From assembly GCA_904501705.1 (NCBI GenBank), contig CAJGCA010000084.1, positions 1 through 5,133 of the forward strand: 5,133 nucleotides of DNA, given 5' to 3'. Source of the stretch: Clostridiaceae bacterium. Lineage in GTDB: Bacteria; Bacillota; Clostridia; Oscillospirales; Acutalibacteraceae. Of this stretch, positions 1-5,133 are shown piece after piece. Position 1 is the stretch's first letter. Each line of letters begins with the position of its first letter. The notes under the pieces are model-generated. The model was not told the DNA's origin. It saw only the letters and a list, made by a program, of their open reading frames with translations, and ran no database searches. The translations under genes and the position numbers were made by a program.

Positions 1-423
1 GCGGAATCCTGTACGGGTGGCTTGCTCGCCTCCCGCTTGACGGGTGTCCCCGGCTGCTCCCGGGTGTTCGGCACGGGTGTCGTGTCCTATTCGTGGGACT
101 GTAAAAAGCAGATGCTTGGTGTGTCGGCAGATACACTGGAGAATCGCGGGGCCGTCAGTGCCGAGACTGCCCGCGAGATGGCGGACGGTATTCGCCGCCA
201 GGCGGGCGCAGATATCGGCATTGCGATCACGGGCGAGGCAGGTCCGCAAGCGGCGGAGGATAAGCCCATCGGTACGGTGTTTGTTGCGCTCGCGGATGCG
301 AAACGCACATGGGTAAAGCAACTGCAGTTGGATGCTGCGACGATGGATCGCGCGGCGATCCGCCGTGTAGCCGCGTCGTATGGCTTGGATCTTTTGCGGC
401 GCTATTTGCAGGCGTATCCGACG
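1..423 (+). other. cinA: CinA/PncC nicotinamide-nucleotide amidohydrolase domain (N-terminus missing)
   Basis: The family hydrolyses nicotinamide mononucleotide to nicotinic acid mononucleotide and ammonia in pyridine-nucleotide salvage. Seen here are the ESCTGG signature at residues 2-7, with the nucleophile-type Ser3; the Y30-S31 segment with K35 in the YSxxxK position followed by a QMLGV stretch; the GAVS-type segment near residues 42-46; the TGxAGP loop at 77-82; the KPIGTV strand at 88-93; and the closing DRxxIRR helix at 116-122. The domain ends around T141, about where stand-alone PncC proteins end. Two deviations stand out: TGEAGP lacks the usual Ile and following Gly-Gly, and GDR is MDR. 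Whether the COG1058 molybdopterin-binding-like N-terminal half of full CinA is present cannot be seen, because the window begins inside the gene. Confidence 0.88.
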
Positions 424-1653
424 GTGATGGCGGGTGGCGAGCGGCATACGGATTATACCGAGCGTCGGCGGCAGGATTCCGAGCCGCAAACAACGGGTCG
501 TCGCTTAGCGACCGCGGTGCTGCCGTGGCGAGGCAATCGCCGAATGCGTTTGCTAAAGGTGACGGCGTGGGCGGCATCGTTGGTACTGTTGGTCGTCGGC
601 GTGTTGGCGGTGTACAACCGCATTCTTACCCCGATCGCTAACCGCGAACTGCAGGATGATTTGGCGGATCTGTATTGGGACAGCACCTCCGATTTGACGA
701 CGGGAAAGCCTGCGGATGGTAGCTACCCCGTTGGGATGACCGCCCAATTCCGCAGTTTATATGATATTAACGAGGATATCGCGGGGTGGATACGCATCCC
801 TGAGACCGCAATCAATTATCCCGTCACGCTGTATGCTGATGAGTATTATAACAATCACAACTTCAATGACCAGTATTCCGTTTACGGACAACCGTATTTC
901 TATGAGTGGAATACGCGCGACACCCTACAGACCGATGATGTGTTGGCGATCCGCGGCAACAATACCCGCGACGAGCAGATGTTTTCCTCACTGCTGTCCT
1001 ATTGTCGCATCGCTTATCTGCGTGAGCACCCCGTCATCGAAATGAACACGCTCTATTCTACGGCTTGGTGGGAGATATTCGCTGTTGCTGTGGTGGACGA
1101 GCGTGAGCGCGCTTCGGAGTTTGAGTATTTCTGCCCGAATTTTGCGGATGAAGCGGCATTTTTTTCTTATATCGAGAAGCTCAGCCGCCGTTCGCTTTTC
1201 CTTTCGGATAGCAAGCTGACAACCAAGCAGCCGGTGTTGCTGCTTGTCACCAATGCGGAGAAGGAATATGGATTTACGGGCGCACGTGTGGTGATTGCCG
1301 CGCGACAAAAGACCGCGGATGAACCGAGCGGGAATTATTCGGTGAATTATCAGATGCAGTGGCCTGCTGCGTACGCGCGGCGCACTACCATGCGCGCGAC
1401 TCTGATTACGACCGCTACGACGACGCAGTCGACCACCACAACGACGGCGGTGACCACCTCGACCACGACGGCTTCTGTGACCGAAACGACGAGCACAACG
1501 GTTGAATCGAGCGCCTCGACGACTTCGTCGGTGGGGGAGAGCACGACGAGCTCTTCCACAGAGGCGGCGGACGACGTGACCACTACCCTGCCGACCGCAG
1601 ACGACGAAACTGAGTATACGGAGAATAACGACGATGATCATCTTGGGAATTGA
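1..1653 (+). CDS. CinA C-terminal amidohydrolase domain fused to membrane-anchored class B sortase-like protein (5' partial)
   Basis: The frame is open from base 1 to the TGA at 1651-1653, giving 550 residues in the window; the true start lies upstream. Residues 1-141 match the CinA/PncC C-terminal domain. Residues about 142-186 are charged and basic, 187-205 form one hydrophobic helix, 246-436 resemble a class B sortase, and 462-550 are a Thr/Ser-rich tail with an acidic end. Basic residues before the helix (RGNRRMRLLK) predict an inside-to-outside topology, with the CinA part in the cytoplasm and the sortase-like part outside. The catalytic His and Cys of sortases are replaced (N320, A419), so transpeptidation is not expected. 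The fusion may be real, or two genes joined by a one-base change near 423: a second product could start at ATG 427 or, less likely, ATG 544. The 3' end overlaps ruvC by 20 bases. Domain assignment is firm; the single-gene model is less so. Confidence 0.75.
   Translation, partial: AESCTGGLLASRLTGVPGCSRVFGTGVVSYSWDCKKQMLGVSADTLENRGAVSAETAREMADGIRRQAGADIGIAITGEAGPQAAEDKPIGTVFVALADAKRTWVKQLQLDAATMDRAAIRRVAASYGLDLLRRYLQAYPTVMAGGERHTDYTERRRQDSEPQTTGRRLATAVLPWRGNRRMRLLKVTAWAASLVLLVVGVLAVYNRILTPIANRELQDDLADLYWDSTSDLTTGKPADGSYPVGMTAQFRSLYDINEDIAGWIRIPETAINYPVTLYADEYYNNHNFNDQYSVYGQPYFYEWNTRDTLQTDDVLAIRGNNTRDEQMFSSLLSYCRIAYLREHPVIEMNTLYSTAWWEIFAVAVVDERERASEFEYFCPNFADEAAFFSYIEKLSRRSLFLSDSKLTTKQPVLLLVTNAEKEYGFTGARVVIAARQKTADEPSGNYSVNYQMQWPAAYARRTTMRATLITTATTTQSTTTTTAVTTSTTTASVTETTSTTVESSASTTSSVGESTTSSSTEAADDVTTTLPTADDETEYTENNDDDHLGN
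559..615 (+). other. Transmembrane helix of the fusion protein
   Basis: Residues 187-205 are VTAWAASLVLLVVGVLAVY, an uninterrupted run of hydrophobic and small residues of membrane-spanning length. Arg and Lys cluster just before it (residues 178-186) and the segment after it is acidic (around residues 212-220), so the positive-inside rule puts the CinA side in the cytoplasm and the sortase-like side outside. This is the type II (N-in) anchor typical of sortases. No signal-peptidase motif is obvious after it, so it probably stays as an anchor. Confidence 0.85.
736..1308 (+). other. Class B sortase-like domain lacking catalytic His and Cys (pseudosortase)
   Basis: Class B sortase landmarks in order: LYDINEDIAGWIRIPET at about residues 252-268 (the N/DxxxGWI entry motif), INYPVT with the following D and YY, YGQPYF in the place of the G-x-(I/P)-F strand, then AIRGNNTRDEQMF at 316-328 where active enzymes have a YGHN/YGHH...MF motif. 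The His position is N320. Near the end, LLVTNAEKEY...GARVVIAAR (414-435) aligns with TLSTCE...RxVVxAR: the Cys position is A419 and the Arg is kept as R429. With both the nucleophile and the His gone, sortase chemistry should be impossible. The preserved scaffold suggests a binding or structural role, but no partner can be named. Alignment is by eye, but spacing from the Cys position to the Arg (10 residues) fits. Confidence 0.8.
1384..1593 (+). repeat. Thr/Ser-rich low-complexity tail with imperfect STT repeats
   Basis: Residues 462-531 are dominated by Thr and Ser. STT modules start at residues 477, 487, 498, 506 and 514. The two best units, 1429-1458 and 1459-1491, share TCGACCAC at their start and a GTGACC near their end and encode STTTTTAVTT and STTTASVTETT, which suggests tandem duplication followed by drift. 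Such regions act as extended, often O-glycosylated linkers in exported Gram-positive proteins. Being on the outer side of the membrane helix is consistent with that. The tail then turns acidic (DD at 524-525, DDETEYTE at 534-541, DDD at 544-546) and ends without a hydrophobic segment. Confidence 0.85.
1620..1623 (+). promoter_or_regulatory. Ribosome binding site of ruvC
   Basis: GGAG lies 10 bases before the ATG at 1634, inside the last codons of the upstream gene. It supports ATG 1634 as the start and means ruvC translation is initiated within the coding region for the acidic end of the pseudosortase tail. Confidence 0.6.
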
Positions 1654-2137
1654 CCCCGGCTACGCCATCATCGGTTGGGGCGTTATCCGCTATGAACGCG
1701 GACGGTTCGTGCCGATCGACTTCGGTGCGATTACGACCCCTGCGAGTATGCCGTTTACGCGGCGACTGGAGTGCATCTATGATGAGCTCACCTCGGTACT
1801 TGAACAGCATAAGCCCGACGCGGTGGCGATTGAAAAACTGTATTTCCAGAACAACCAGAAGACCGCTATCGATGTTGCACAGGCGCGCGGGGTGACGATG
1901 CTCGCCATCCACAAGAGCGGCGTGCCGATTTACGAATATACCCCCCTGCAGGTCAAGAGCGCCGTCACCGGCTTCGGTCAGGCGCAAAAACCGCAGGTGA
2001 TGGAGATGACCAAGCGACTGCTGCGGCTTAAGGCCGTTCCCAAGCCCGACGACACCGCCGACGCGCTGGCGATCGCAATCTGTCACGCGCAATACGGCGG
2101 CACGGCGCTCAAACTATCCTTAAGAACGGAGAAGTGA
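1634..2137 (+). CDS. ruvC: Crossover junction endodeoxyribonuclease RuvC
   Basis: RuvC is the dimeric, metal-dependent nuclease that cuts Holliday junctions symmetrically after RuvAB branch migration. The protein has 167 residues, the usual family length, and is complete. It begins MIILGIDPGYAIIGWGVI, the characteristic first strand with catalytic D7. The second acidic residue is E67 in VAIEKLYF, and the C-terminal pair D140 and D143 lies in KPDDTADALAIAICH, so the full D-E-D-D set of an RNase H-fold resolvase is present. F71 follows the EKLYF motif, near the aromatic residue used in junction recognition. QVK and the basic segment near 119-134 fit the DNA-binding face. The start at ATG 1634 has GGAG 10 bases upstream and overlaps the previous frame by 20 bases. 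ruvA follows after 4 bases, which implies co-translation. Confidence 0.97.
   Translation: MIILGIDPGYAIIGWGVIRYERGRFVPIDFGAITTPASMPFTRRLECIYDELTSVLEQHKPDAVAIEKLYFQNNQKTAIDVAQARGVTMLAIHKSGVPIYEYTPLQVKSAVTGFGQAQKPQVMEMTKRLLRLKAVPKPDDTADALAIAICHAQYGGTALKLSLRTEK
2128..2134 (+). promoter_or_regulatory. Ribosome binding site of ruvA
   Basis: GGAGAAG spans the last codons of ruvC and abuts its TGA (2135-2137). The GGAG core is 10 bases before ATG 2142. It identifies this ATG, and not an upstream codon, as the ruvA start. Confidence 0.65.
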
Positions 2138-2141
2138 TTGT

Positions 2142-2747
2142 ATGCTGTACAGTGTAAAAGGCGAACTTATTCATATCGAGCCGCGTGTGGCGGTGATCTG
2201 CTGCGGCGGCGTGGGCTTTCGCTGTCAGATCACGATGAACACCGCGCGCCAACTGCCGTCTGTTGGCAGCGAGGCGATGCTGTATACGATGATGAACGTA
2301 CGCGAGGATGCGATCGAGCTGTTCGGCTTTGCTACGCAGGAGGAGCTCGCGAGCTTTAAGCAGTTGACCTCCATTTCGGGTGTTGGCCCGAAGGTGGGTC
2401 TGTCCATTCTGTCGGAGCTATCCCCTGAAAAGGTCGCGCTTGCGGTTGCCGCGGGCGACTATAAGGCGCTGACCAAGGCGGCGGGCGTCGGTCCGAAGCT
2501 CGCCCAACGCATCGTGTTGGAGATGAAGGACAAGGTAAAAGCGCTTACATCCTCATCAGGCGGCTTCGATATGCCGTCCGGCGGCGTGGTATCCGCCGCG
2601 GGCAACGCCGCGCAGGCGGTGGATGCGCTGACGGTGCTCGGCTTTACTGCGGGCGAGGCGTCGGCGGCGGTCGGCAAGCTGGATAGTGCCCTGCCGGTGG
2701 AGACGCTGGTGCGCGAGGCGCTCAAGATGCTGGCGCGCCGCGGGTAA
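2142..2747 (+). CDS. ruvA: Holliday junction branch migration complex subunit RuvA
   Basis: RuvA forms tetramers that hold the four-way junction open and load the RuvB motor. The 201-residue protein is full length. Domain I (about 1-62) is an OB fold beginning MLYSVKGELIHIEP and carries the acidic pin residues E55 and D56 in VREDAIELFGF, which in RuvA separate the strands at the crossover. Domain II holds two helix-hairpin-helix motifs, ISGVGPKVGLSIL at 78-90 and AAGVGPKLAQRIV at 113-125, for sequence-independent DNA contact. A Ser/Gly-rich flexible linker (about 136-155) leads to domain III (about 156-201, AVDALTVLGFTAGEASAAV), the RuvB-binding three-helix unit. All parts look intact. Unusually for the ruv cluster, the next gene is not ruvB but a flavoprotein, so the RuvB partner must be encoded elsewhere. 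Confidence 0.97.
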   Translation: MLYSVKGELIHIEPRVAVICCGGVGFRCQITMNTARQLPSVGSEAMLYTMMNVREDAIELFGFATQEELASFKQLTSISGVGPKVGLSILSELSPEKVALAVAAGDYKALTKAAGVGPKLAQRIVLEMKDKVKALTSSSGGFDMPSGGVVSAAGNAAQAVDALTVLGFTAGEASAAVGKLDSALPVETLVREALKMLARRG

Positions 2748-2767
2748 GATATGATACGAAGGATTTG

Positions 2768-2775
2768 AAAGGGGG
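2768..2775 (+). promoter_or_regulatory. Ribosome binding site of the HI0933-family flavoprotein
   Basis: AAAGGGGG sits in the 31-base gap after ruvA, a few bases before ATG 2779. It is a strong purine-rich Shine-Dalgarno and fixes the start. I see no promoter or terminator hairpin in this gap (2748-2778), so the flavoprotein gene is probably read from the same transcript as ruvA. Confidence 0.65.
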
Positions 2776-2778
2776 CGG

Positions 2779-4032
2779 ATGCCCGTGTTTGCGGATTGCG
2801 TGATCGTCGGCGGCGGTGCCGTCGGTTTGGCTGCGGCGTGTCATTTGGGGCGTGCTGCCGCCGAGCAACAGAAAAGTAAGACCATTTTGGTGCTGGAGAA
2901 AGCCCCCCGCGTCGGCAAAAAACTGCTCGCGACGGGCAATGGCACCTGTAATATCACGAATATGACCGCATCGCGGGAGAAATACCATGGCGACCCGGCA
3001 CTTGCCGAGCGGATGCTGGCGGTGTGCTCGCCTGCGCAGACGGTGGAGTTCTTCACCTCAATCGGGGTGGACTGCGTTGTCCGCCCCGACGGTAAGGTAT
3101 ACCCTGCGTCGGAACAAGCGGCGGCGGTGCTGGATGCCCTTCGGCTGGAAGCGGCGGCGCTTGGCGTGGAGACACGATGCGACACCCCAGCGACGGCGAT
3201 CACGCCGTCGCGCGACGGGTATCGGCTGACGACACCCGATGGCGACGTCACCGCTCGTCAGGTGCTTGTGTGTGTCGGCGGTGCGGCGGCGCCCGCGCTC
3301 GGCGGCAGTGCCGAGGGCTATCGCCTGCTCACTGACCTCGGCTGTGAAAAGACGCCGTTGTTCCCCTCGATCGTGCAACTGCGCACCGCCACCGACTTCG
3401 TGCGGGCGGTGAAGGGGATCCGCGTGGACGGCGAGATCTCTCTGCGCCTCGACGGCAATACGCTTGCCACAGCGAACGGAGAAATTCTGTTTACCGACTA
3501 CGGTCTGTCGGGTCCTGCGGTGATGGGTATTTCCCGTCACGCCGCGGACTGGGAGCGCCGTAAAAAGGGCGAATTGACCGCTGTACTCAATTTACTTCCT
3601 GCTTGGGATATGGATACACTGACTGCCCGCATCGTGGCGCGTAGCCGTCTGCGTGGGCGTAAGTTGGAGGATCTGCTGACGGGACTGCTGCATAAGCGCG
3701 TCGGGCAGACGGTGCTGCGGGTGGCGGGGGTTACGCCGCTTGACCGTCCTGCTGACACTCTCACCGCGCAGGAATGCGCGCGTGTGGCTGCGGTCATCCG
3801 CAGTTGGGAGATTCCCGTCACGGGTACGCAGGGTTTTGGTGGTGCGCAGGTGACGGCGGGCGGTATCGACCCGTCGGCGTTTGACTCTGCGACGCTGATG
3901 CACCGTCGCCATCGTGGTTTGTACGCAGCGGGTGAGGTACTGAATGTGGACGGCGACTGCGGCGGGTATAATCTGCAGTTTGCGTGGAGCAGCGCCTATG
4001 TCGCCGCACGTGCTATCTCCGCGGCTTGGTAG
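2779..4032 (+). CDS. HI0933/BaiN-family NAD(P)/FAD-dependent oxidoreductase
   Basis: A complete 417-residue flavoprotein of the HI0933 (YhiN/BaiN-like) family. The N-terminal FAD-binding Rossmann motif is VIVGGGAVGLAAA (8-20), with the ribose-binding acidic residue E40 after the second strand (ILVLEK). The family signature GKKLLATGNGTCNITN follows at 46-61. Further hallmarks are GKVYPASEQA (105-114), the CVGGAAAPALGGSAEGY segment (165-181), GEILFTDYGLSGPAVM (234-249), VTAGGI (358-363) and the closing FAD motif GLYAAGEVLNVDG with GGYNLQFAWSSAYVA (380-409). Length and motif order are normal, with no frameshift. One relative, BaiN of Clostridium scindens, has been assigned to bile-acid reduction, but most members have no known substrate, so the sequence alone does not give one. 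It is expected to be cytosolic. The next gene follows 10 bases after its stop codon. Confidence 0.93.
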   Translation: MPVFADCVIVGGGAVGLAAACHLGRAAAEQQKSKTILVLEKAPRVGKKLLATGNGTCNITNMTASREKYHGDPALAERMLAVCSPAQTVEFFTSIGVDCVVRPDGKVYPASEQAAAVLDALRLEAAALGVETRCDTPATAITPSRDGYRLTTPDGDVTARQVLVCVGGAAAPALGGSAEGYRLLTDLGCEKTPLFPSIVQLRTATDFVRAVKGIRVDGEISLRLDGNTLATANGEILFTDYGLSGPAVMGISRHAADWERRKKGELTAVLNLLPAWDMDTLTARIVARSRLRGRKLEDLLTGLLHKRVGQTVLRVAGVTPLDRPADTLTAQECARVAAVIRSWEIPVTGTQGFGGAQVTAGGIDPSAFDSATLMHRRHRGLYAAGEVLNVDGDCGGYNLQFAWSSAYVAARAISAAW

Positions 4033-4036
4033 GAGG
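4031..4036 (+). promoter_or_regulatory. Ribosome binding site overlapping the upstream stop codon
   Basis: AGGAGG, a perfect consensus Shine-Dalgarno, shares its first two bases with the TAG stop (4030-4032) of the HI0933-family gene and lies 6 bases before ATG 4043. Stop codon and ribosome site combined as TAGGAGG indicate tight translational linkage of the two flavoprotein genes and fix the downstream start. Confidence 0.8.
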
Positions 4037-4042
4037 AACAGT

Positions 4043-5133
4043 ATGTTGCGTATTATCGGCATATCGATGCCGTTATCCTATACCGAGGATGACCTGCGCC
4101 GCCGTGCGGCGGCGGTGCTGGGAATCCCACCTGCGGGTGTGCTGACCTGCCGCTTAGCGAAACGGTCGGTGGATGCCCGTAGGAAAGAGAACGTGCACTT
4201 TGAGATCGTCGTCGACGTGACAGTGGAGAATGAGGCGGCGGTGCTCGGCGGCAAAAAGTGCCGCCGTGCGCAGGTGTCGGTCGTGACATCAAAGCCGTAT
4301 ATTATCGAGCCCTTATCGATACCGCCTGCCGTCCCGCCTGTGGTGGTGGGCAGTGGCCCTGCGGGTCTGTTCGCTGCGCTGACTCTGGCACGCGCGGGTG
4401 CGCACCCGATCCTGCTCGAACGGGGCGGGGACGTGGACAGCCGTCGTCGCGCGGTGGACACCTTCCGTCAAACGGGCGTGCTGGACACCGCGTCCAACGT
4501 GCAGTTCGGCGAGGGCGGCGCGGGAACGTTCTCTGACGGCAAGCTCAATTCGGGCATCAAGGACCCGCGCAGCCGTTCGGTGCTCGAGACCTTCGTGCAG
4601 GCGGGCGCGCCTGAGGCGATTCTATGGCAGGCAAAGCCGCACATCGGCACCGATGAACTGATCAAGACCGTGCGCGGTCTGCGGCAGGAGATCCTGCGTC
4701 TCGGCGGGCAGGTGCGGTTTTTCACGCAGGTGACGGATCTCGTCATTGAGGGCGGGGCACTGACCGCTCTGCGGCTCGCCACCCTAGAGGGTGAGGAGGA
4801 GATCCCTTGCGAGCGGGTGATCCTCGCGATCGGACACAGTGCCCGCGATACAATGGAGATGCTGTGCCGCCGCGGCCTGCCGATGGAGCAAAAGCCCTTT
4901 GCCGTCGGTGTGCGTGTTGAGCATCCGCGGGCAATGATTGATGAGAGCCAATATGGCCGCGCCGCGGGGCATCCCGCGCTGGGCGCGGCGGATTATAAGC
5001 TCAGTTGCCGTCCCGACGGCGGGCGGGGGGTCTACACCTTCTGTATGTGTCCCGGCGGCGTGGTGATCGCGGCGGCGTCCGAGGAGGGCGGCGTGGCGGT
5101 CAACGGGATGAGCGAGCACGCGCGGGATGCGGA
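4043..5133 (+). CDS. COG2509-type FAD-dependent protein (3' partial)
   Basis: From ATG 4043 the frame has no stop to the window edge, giving 363 codons plus two bases; the C-terminal part is missing. An N-terminal alpha/beta domain (about 1-95) begins MLRIIGISMPLSYTEDDL and holds KRSVDARRK (40-48), a pattern I associate with the uncharacterised FAD-dependent dehydrogenase family COG2509. The FAD Rossmann motif VVVGSGPAGLFAAL lies at 100-113, followed by PILLERG with acidic E126. The most distinctive block is SNVQFGEGGAGTFSDGKL at 151-168, then IKDPRS. ILAIGHSARDT (260-270) and KPFAVGVRVEHP are further family-like strands. It probably works as a cytosolic flavin oxidoreductase with unknown substrate. 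It follows the HI0933-type gene by 10 bases with a perfect ribosome site. The N-terminal domain and motif block set it apart from that neighbour, so the pair is not a recent duplication. Confidence 0.92.
   Translation, partial: MLRIIGISMPLSYTEDDLRRRAAAVLGIPPAGVLTCRLAKRSVDARRKENVHFEIVVDVTVENEAAVLGGKKCRRAQVSVVTSKPYIIEPLSIPPAVPPVVVGSGPAGLFAALTLARAGAHPILLERGGDVDSRRRAVDTFRQTGVLDTASNVQFGEGGAGTFSDGKLNSGIKDPRSRSVLETFVQAGAPEAILWQAKPHIGTDELIKTVRGLRQEILRLGGQVRFFTQVTDLVIEGGALTALRLATLEGEEEIPCERVILAIGHSARDTMEMLCRRGLPMEQKPFAVGVRVEHPRAMIDESQYGRAAGHPALGAADYKLSCRPDGGRGVYTFCMCPGGVVIAAASEEGGVAVNGMSEHARDA

Larger units (their letters stand above)
427..1653 (+). other. Possible separate gene model: membrane-anchored pseudosortase starting at ATG 427
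   Basis: If the upstream fusion is secondary or an artefact, the sortase-like protein would start at ATG 427-429 (residue M143) and be 408 residues long. Its N-terminus would begin MAGGERHTDYTERRRQ, a polar, charged cytoplasmic leader followed by a membrane helix, which suits a class B sortase of Clostridia. The ATG overlaps a TGA at 425-427 (TGATG), a layout common in translationally coupled genes. The Shine-Dalgarno match upstream is weak (CAGGCG at 409-414, 12 bases away). A later start at ATG 544 has GAGG at 530-533 and would keep the helix but lose the leader. As the sequence stands, the frame reads through from cinA, so this is an alternative to the fusion and not an additional gene. 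Confidence 0.4.

Noticed and set aside
22..24. TTG at 22 as the start of the first gene
   Set aside because: The frame is open upstream to base 1 and the ESCTGG motif of CinA lies before this codon, so the gene begins outside the window.
736..1308. Annotation as an active class B sortase
   Set aside because: The fold motifs fit, but the His and Cys positions are N320 and A419, so activity cannot be claimed.
1587..1605. LPTAD at residues 530-534 as a sortase sorting signal
   Set aside because: It is not LPXTG or NPQTN, and no hydrophobic segment or basic tail follows; the C-terminus is acidic and polar.
988..1641. Long open frame of 217 codons on the minus strand
   Set aside because: It is the complement of the repetitive ACG/ACC-rich Thr codons, giving an Arg-rich, low-complexity translation without family motifs. 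The + strand reading contains the sortase-like domain.
2732..2739. Palindrome GGCGCGCC near the end of ruvA as a terminator or regulatory site
   Set aside because: It has no loop and no T-run, lies inside conserved ruvA coding sequence and is expected by chance in GC-rich DNA.
2779..4032. Naming the flavoprotein baiN and assigning bile-acid metabolism
   Set aside because: The HI0933 family is broad and found in many bacteria without bile-acid pathways. No other bai gene is in the window.
4053..4461. Overlapping minus-strand open frames of 79 and 127 codons
   Set aside because: They run antisense to the N-terminal domain and FAD motif of the COG2509-type gene and show only Arg/Ser/Pro-rich shadow translations.

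Overview
This is a GC-rich, gene-dense window with every supported gene on the + strand, almost certainly part of one co-transcribed cluster. Gene content (cinA, a class B sortase-fold protein, ruvC, ruvA, an HI0933/BaiN-type flavoprotein and a COG2509-type FAD-dependent protein), strong GGAG-type ribosome binding sites and a Thr-rich extracellular segment point to a Gram-positive anaerobe of the class Clostridia, plausibly a GC-rich member of the Oscillospiraceae/Ruminococcaceae group. The lineage is an inference from gene families and composition.

Layout: (1) 1-1653, an open frame that enters from the left edge. It encodes the C-terminal nicotinamide-nucleotide amidohydrolase domain of CinA/PncC, then without a stop a basic cytoplasmic segment, one transmembrane helix, a class B sortase-like domain and a Thr/Ser-rich tail ending in acidic residues. 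(2) 1634-2137 ruvC, overlapping the preceding gene by 20 bases. (3) 2142-2747 ruvA, 4 bases after ruvC. (4) 2779-4032, an HI0933-family flavoprotein. (5) 4043 to the right edge, a second and unrelated FAD-binding protein that stays open to the end of the window. No gap between genes exceeds 31 bases. I see no RNA gene, CRISPR array, insertion sequence or convincing terminator or promoter.

RuvA and RuvC are the junction-binding and resolving parts of the RuvABC Holliday-junction machinery; the motor gene ruvB does not follow ruvA here. CinA/PncC recycles nicotinamide mononucleotide, which is produced for example by NAD-dependent DNA ligase, so cinA next to ruv genes gives a loose DNA-repair/NAD theme. 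The two flavoproteins are poorly characterised families.

The most unusual part is the first frame. The sortase-like domain has Asn where the catalytic His should be and Ala where the catalytic Cys should be, although the surrounding fold motifs and the Arg are kept, so it looks like a catalytically dead sortase (pseudosortase). It is joined in frame to a soluble cytoplasmic enzyme domain. A TGATG stop/start overlap lies exactly at the domain boundary (425-429) with its TGA one frame out, so the fusion could have come from a single-base insertion, real or a sequencing error, between two formerly overlapping genes.
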